The notes under the pieces are model-generated. The model was not told the DNA's origin. It did not search any database and was given only the letters and a program-made list of their open reading frames with translations. 64,000 nt of DNA from Pisolithus tinctorius (Eukaryota; Basidiomycota; Agaricomycetes; Boletales; Pisolithaceae). The stretch lies in NCBI GenBank assembly GCA_024663395.1, contig JANFAH010000017.1, positions 124,001 through 188,000 of the forward strand, given 5' to 3'. This document shows, in pieces, positions 58,778-64,000 of the stretch. Positions within the stretch are counted from its first letter, which is position 1. Every line of letters starts with the position of its first letter. The position numbers and the translations under genes were made by a program.

Positions 58778-61700
58778 AAGGGAACTCTGCATTGACGCCG
58801 GATGTTCCCAAAGCTAAGGACAGTCTAGTTTCTGTTGCTCCTGTACTTGTAACGTCTACACCAGAACGTACTATGCAGATTCCCATTTCCCTCTATGCAT
58901 CAGAAACTACCCTGAAAGTCGTCAACACTACTGCTCTGGTTGACTCCGGAGCAGAAATTTCTTGCATTGACTGGGGTTTTGTGCGAAAGCACCGAATCCC
59001 CACTCAGCGCCTCGCCGAACCCATCCTCGCCAAAAACACTGATGGAACCCAGAACTCAAAAGGAAGAATATTATTTTCCACCACTCTCTACTTCAAGATT
59101 AAAGGACTTGTTCACCAGTCCTTTTTCCATGTCATCAACTGTGGAATGGAAAACATTATTCTAGGTCTCCCCTGGCTTCAGGAAAACAACCCTGTCGTGG
59201 ACTGGAGGATGGGCATGCTCTCTATCAACGAGAAAACTGATAGATCAAAAAAGTTAAAACGCAACATCTGTTCCGTTGCTGTTGAAGAACCCACCATGAA
59301 CCTTGTGTCCCCTGCTGAAAAGAAAGGAATAAACAAGTTCATGGATTATGAAGAACCAGAAGACAAAACCATCCAAGCACACTTCATCATGTTGGTTGGG
59401 AAACTCGTCGAGGAAGCCAAGAAGGTTAACCCCAATAATAGCCTTCTCCAAAAAATCACCATGGCTACAGAGCTAGCCCAAGAAGAACATAAGAAGAAAC
59501 CGAAGGCTGTCCTCCCTGAAGAATACAAGGACTTCACCTCGGTTTTCGAGAAACCATCTGATGGGGTTTTACCTCCATCACAACCATACGACCATGCCAT
59601 AAACCTTGTAGAGGACTTCGTCCCCAAGGTGGCCAAGGCATACCCTCTCTCTCCCTCTGAGCGAGAGTCCACAGAAAAGTTTATCGAAGAAAACCTTCGA
59701 GAAGGAAAGATCCGCCCCTCGAAGTCTCCCCAAGCTGCCCCCTTCTTCTTCGTAGGAAAAAAGGATGGCTCCCTGCGACCCTGCCAGGACTACAGGTATC
59801 TGAACAAAAATATGGTGAAGGATGCATATCCCCTTCCCCTCATTTCGGACCTTGTAGACAAACTAAAGGGAGCCTCCATCTTCACGAAGATGGATGTCAG
59901 GTCTGGCTACAACAACATCCACATCAAGGAAGGAGACCAATGGAAAGCAGCATTTATCATGCATAAAGGGCTTTTCGAACCCACCGTTATGTTCTTCGGT
60001 CTCTGTAACTCCCCTGCCACCTTCCAGCGATTCATGAACGACTCTTTCAGAGACATGATCACCGAAGGATGGTTAGTTGTCTACATGGATGACCTTCTTA
60101 TCTTTTCAAATGACCCCGAAGAACATAAACGAAGAACCCATCATGTCCTCGAACAAATGAGGGAACTCTCCCTTCCCTTAAAGTTAGAAAAATGTCACTT
60201 TGATCTGACTGAGGTCAAATACCTCGGAATGATCATCAAGGAGAACACCATCGCCATGGACCCCGTCAAAGTCCAGGGCATTGCTGACTGGCCTGTCCCA
60301 AAGAAGGTTAAGGATGTGCGATCCTTTTTAGGATTCGCAAACTTTTACAGAAGATTCATCCCTTACTATTCAGACATTGCATGACCACTCATTGACCTCA
60401 CCAAGAAAACAGTCGACTGGAGCTGGTCAAGGAAGTGTCAAGATGCCTTTGAACTCCTCAAAAGAATCTTCATGGCACAACCAACTCTTCGAATGCCCGA
60501 CACCTCTCGGCCATTCGCGATTACCACAGACACGTCCAAATACGCAATGGGAGGAATCCTCCTTCAAGAAGATTCGAATGGACAGTGGCAACCTTGTGCC
60601 TTCCTGTCCCAATCGTTTAACCCTGCAGAGAGAAACTACAACATTTACGACAGAGAACTGCTAGGAGTTATTCGAGCACTGAAATCCTGGAGACATTATC
60701 TCCATGGATCCCCATTCCCGGTTAAGGTCTTCACAGACCATAAAAACCTGACATATTTCAAGTCGCCTCAGAATCAGAATCGTCGCCAGGCTCACTGGCT
60801 CCTCGACCTCGCAGACTTCGATCTGCAGCTAGATCACGTCCCAGGCAAAGACCTGGCTGCACCAGATGTGCTTTCCCGCCGCCCTGATCATATTCCTGCA
60901 GATGATGAAGACAACAAAGGAGTTACTCTCCTCCTGCAAACTTTGTTTGTCAATCTCATCGATACCAACCTTACTCAGAAGGTCGCATTGTCCTCCATGA
61001 AAGACCCCGTGGTCCAAATGGCACTTCATGCCATTGAAAACATCGACATGCCACTCCCATTTAAATCCCATCTCACTGATTGGAGATTTGACTGTGGAGT
61101 GTTACTTTACAAAGATCGGGTGTATATCCCCGATGACCCTATCCTCCGTCGGACCGTCATATCCAACCATCATTACCACCCCTCTGCCAGCCACCCCAGT
61201 GTCCTGAAAACCTGACAACTCGTTTCTTCTGAATTTTGGTGGCCTGGACTCACGTCCTTTGTCTGAAAATATGTTGAAGGCTGTGCTGTGTGCCAGCAAA
61301 ATAAAGTAAATACTCACCCCACAACACCACCCCTTACACCTATTGCCTCCACCTCGACCTGTCCCTTCCAACAGATCTCTTGCGATCTAGTCACCGACCT
61401 GCCCATGTCTAGCGGTTATGATTCCCTCTTGGTCGTGGTAGACCATGGGCTTACAAAGGGGGTAGTTTTGTCACCCACAAAGAAAACTGCCTCTGCTGCT
61501 GACATCGCAGCACTGTTTTTCAAAAAGGTCTACTCCCATTTTGGGTTGTACGATAAAATTATATCAGATCGAGGACCTCAGTTTGCCTCTGCCTTTTCAA
61601 AAGAACTCGCTTCCCTTTTGGGATACTCCCTTGCCCTGTCAACAGCATATCACCCACAGACCAATGGAGAAACTGAACACGTAAACCAAGAAGTGGAGAC

Positions 61701-62754
61701 CTATCTCTGCATCTTTTGCCAAAACGACCCCACCTCATGGGTAAACAACCTACCAATGGCCGAATTCGCGCACAACCATCACCCACACTCTGTCACTCAT
61801 CAATCTCCATTCTACCTCATGTACGGATATGAACCGAAACCCCTTCCATCCCTGATCACGGAAACCCACCTTCCTGCCACTGAATCTAGACTCGAGGAAC
61901 TCCGAAAAGCTAGAGAAGAAGCCCTTGCAGCCCATGATCTAGCCAGAAAAACTATGAAAGAACGCTCGTCACGACCCTTCACCCCATTCCAGAAAGGTGA
62001 TAAAGTGTGGCTAGAAGCACGAAATTTGAAATGTTCCTATGAGAATAGGAAGCTTGCACCCAAACGAGAAGGACCCTTCACAATCTCCAACATCCTATCT
62101 CTGATTATGTATCGCCTTGCGATCCCTGCGTGATGGAAGATCCATAATGTTTTCCATGCTTCTCTCTTAACGCCCTATCACGAAAATGACATTCACAGAC
62201 CGAACTTCCCAGCTCCACCACCTGACCTGGTCAACGAGGAAGAAGAATATGAGGTTGAGGTGATAGTCGGCCACAAAAGGTCCGGCCATGGACACGCCTT
62301 CTTAATCAAATGGAAGGGTTACCCTTCTTCCAAAAACTTGTGGCAGAAAGAGTCACACCTTGAACATGCAGATGATACGCTCTCTGCCTATAAGAAACGG
62401 TTCCCCAGAGACTTCCCCCTCCAGAAACAACCCACTCAACGCTCCACTCGTACTGTCAGAAACATCACTCTTGAAATGCCTCCTCGTCGTTACACCTACC
62501 CTCGTGAACCCTCTCACTGTCACACTCTGTTTGCTCGATGCCAATGTCAGCCCACCAGCGATCAGATGATCGCTTCGTATCGACTCTTCGTTGCTGATCC
62601 TGCCATCATTGGTACCATCTACCATGAAGAGGATGAGGACTCCCCACTAGACCTCGTGTATCATGCTACTATCCAAGCCCTTCGGCTTGAAGAACTTTCC
62701 CTCTATGTTAAAACTGCCAGAACCCCCTTCTATCCCCCGCTTGCACCATCCTGA
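58756..62754 (+). pseudogene. pol: Chromovirus Pol with C-terminal chromodomain (four TGA stops)
   Basis: One continuous frame, -1 relative to gag. Protease 'ALVDSGAEISCIDWG' (about 58,935); reverse transcriptase with 'PSKSPQAAPFFFVGKKDGSL' and the catalytic 'VYMDDLLIFS' (60,080); RNase H 'AITTDTSKYAMGGILL' and 'VFTDHKNLTYF'; integrase HHCC finger ending 'CAVCQQNK', then Asp in 'SCDLVTDLP', Asp in 'ISDRGPQFAS' and Glu in 'TNGETEHVNQ'; chromodomain 'YEVEVIVGHKRSGHGHAFLI' and 'KWKGYPSSKNLWQ' (62,250-62,350). TGA at 60,382, 61,213, 61,264 and 62,131 break it; no frameshift is seen. Catalytic residues are otherwise retained. The chromodomain targets integration to heterochromatin in related elements. 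Confidence 0.93.
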
Positions 62755-62849
62755 ATGAAATTGCTGTCCAGCAGGTTCCCCTTTTACTTAAACTCTTTGA
62801 TGTCTTAGGAGGCGCAGACCTCATCTACAATGTTCGACAGTACCCTACG

Positions 62850-63482
62850 TTGATCGCCCCCCCTCCTCCTGGGTCTAGAAGACCCTCAACTGCAACCCTC
62901 CCTCCAGCCTCCTCCGTATCGTCCTCCCCTCCGGCATCATCGCCATCGTCGTCCTCCCACTCCTTTCGCTCTCTCCGAAGAGCCGACAGACCCCATGCCT
63001 GTTGCTTATCAGGCCCTAACCCTCAACCCTGCGAGTCTCACGACTCCCCATCTGAAGTAGACCCTGAGACCGCCTTTGGTGTCTCCCGTGCAGAACTCGA
63101 CTACACGCTAAATATCATCGAAACCCTTGCACAGTTGCCACCAACCCCTGTGCTGAACGCCATGACTGAGTTCGATAGACCTCTTACTCTGTCTGATCCA
63201 CGTTATTGTCAAGCATGTTACGTCTGTCGCTGCCTTGGCCACATCCACGTCAATTGTGGACTGTATGAATGTCCCCTTTGTCATGCCACTCGTCCTGGGC
63301 ATACTCAAGCCCAGTGTCCTTCCATATGCCCTCGTCATCCTTTACAGGACAGAATAGCTACCCCTGCCCTGGTAGATGATTGTACCCTCGTTGGGAGCGA
63401 GGATAACAACTTATACGACAATAGTTTTGATTTTGACGACTCTGCCATCAGTAATATGACCAGAGAACCTTACGGAGAGTAG
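62850..63482 (+). CDS. Chromovirus downstream ORF with two zinc-knuckle-like motifs
   Basis: 210 codons, open, ending just before the 3' LTR. The N-terminus is Ser/Pro-rich low complexity. The centre has 'CYVCRCLGHIHVNC' (exactly C-X2-C-X4-H-X4-C) and 'CPLCHATRPGHTQAQC' (C-X2-C-X6-H-X4-C), then an Asp-rich tail. It is not part of pol as read (pol ends at 62,754 in another frame). The role is unknown; nucleic-acid binding is inferred from the knuckles. It keeps an open frame although pol has four stops. Confidence 0.75.
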   Translation: MIAPPPPGSRRPSTATLPPASSVSSSPPASSPSSSSHSFRSLRRADRPHACCLSGPNPQPCESHDSPSEVDPETAFGVSRAELDYTLNIIETLAQLPPTPVLNAMTEFDRPLTLSDPRYCQACYVCRCLGHIHVNCGLYECPLCHATRPGHTQAQCPSICPRHPLQDRIATPALVDDCTLVGSEDNNLYDNSFDFDDSAISNMTREPYGE

Positions 63483-63519
63483 TTGAAGTCGGGGGCTTCA
63501 ACGCTTAGAAAGTGGGTAA

Positions 63520-63970
63520 TGTTATGTTTCACCCCTAACTTTTCCTCTTCTGTTGTACATTTACCTTACTGTTGATCCATTGGACTCAGTTTCCTTTTAG
63601 AGCTGTCTTCTCTCTGATCTGACAGCTCTCTATTTCCACCACTGGCATTGCTAGCTTGTTACATGCTTAGGACATGTGTCGTTGTTGTTCAACCAATGGC
63701 ATAGTTACCTCTAGTACATGAGGATGCCTCGCGGTCCTCCTTTTGTAGTATTTAGGTCACCGGCTCAAGTCCTGGAGACCCAGACTTGAGCTGCTCAATT
63801 ATATGCAGCGTTCTCAGAACTTTGCCCTCAGTGTCCCTAACAAGGACCACTCTACCAGCATTGCCCTAAATCCTCTGTCGTTTACAGAGGTTACTGCAGC
63901 CGTTTGCTCAGTAGAAACCACAGTCTGCGTTTGAGCTCTCCCTACGTCTTGACTTCGGTCGAGCATAACA
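63520..63970 (+). repeat. Chromovirus 3' LTR
   Basis: 451 bp, ends CATAACA, an exact inverted match to the LTR start. A purine-rich AGAAAGTGGG lies just upstream and may be the polypurine tract. Confidence 0.95.
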
Positions 63971-64000
63971 CCCAGTGCATGCTGGGGGATTCCCCAGGCT

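Larger units (their letters stand above)
55284..63970 (+). mobile_element. Ty3/Gypsy chromovirus, 8.7 kb, complete ends
   Basis: Two 451-bp LTRs (TGTTATG...CATAACA on the right), CCCAG target duplication (55,279-55,283 and 63,971-63,975), gag, and pol in the order protease, reverse transcriptase, RNase H, integrase, chromodomain, which defines chromoviruses. Two extra open frames flank gag-pol. LTR differences are few (roughly ten substitutions seen by eye), so the insertion is fairly young, yet pol has four stops. Confidence 0.95.

Noticed and set aside
58250..58792. Long minus-strand frame opposite gag (180 codons)
   Set aside because: Phe/Ser-rich shadow of the Lys/Glu-rich gag codons.

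Overview
The window looks like a repeat-rich, rearranged region of a filamentous basidiomycete genome, most likely an Agaricomycete. The basis is short (about 45-70 bp) GT-AG introns in most genes, the basidiomycete-type BTB, DUF6697, F-box and RING families, a Tnp2-type CACTA transposase, a Plavaka transposase with its partner gene, a Tad1-like LINE, and a Ty3/Gypsy chromovirus. The species cannot be named from sequence alone. There is no rRNA, tRNA or CRISPR array that I can support. One U6 snRNA-like gene is present at about 11.2 kb.

Left part (1-16.1 kb, resuming at 26.0-26.4 and 50.9-51.8 kb): a decayed block of host genes is repeated about three times in the same order: histone deacetylase C-terminal half (-), DUF6697 protein (-), Mcp1/DUF1691-like mitochondrial membrane protein (+), two-finger C2H2 protein (-). 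All copies carry frameshifts or stops. Only a BTB gene at 2.6-3.4 kb looks intact.

Middle part: the third Mcp1 copy is split by a 5'-truncated LINE (16,079-26,004, minus, 10-bp target duplication and poly-A tail). That LINE is itself interrupted by a 7.7-kb Plavaka DNA transposon (16,535-24,199) with terminal inverted repeats, a divergent two-gene layout and subterminal repeats.

Just downstream lies the most striking object: 26,401-50,932, a 24.5-kb segment bounded by 1.89-kb near-identical inverted repeats that start CACAG and are flanked by a 3-bp direct repeat TCT, as expected for a CACTA-type transposon. It holds a Tnp2 transposase (28.4-32.5 kb), a second element-type gene (45.1-47.3 kb), and between them host-like genes: a small unknown protein, a RING protein, two divergent WD40 membrane proteins, an F-box protein and several unknowns. 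Its right end appears to be an inverted copy of its left end, because a piece of the transposase gene sits inside the right repeat.

Right part (51-64 kb): a third zinc-finger copy, about 1.7 kb of unassigned sequence, an unknown spliced gene (53.6-54.8 kb), then a complete chromovirus (55,284-63,970) with 451-bp LTRs and a CCCAG target duplication, inserted in a small minisatellite. It carries gag, pol with a chromodomain, plus an extra ORF upstream of gag and a zinc-knuckle ORF downstream of pol. Four in-frame stops in its pol and three in the Plavaka transposase are all TGA where an arginine CGA codon fits, pointing to C-to-T decay at CpG.
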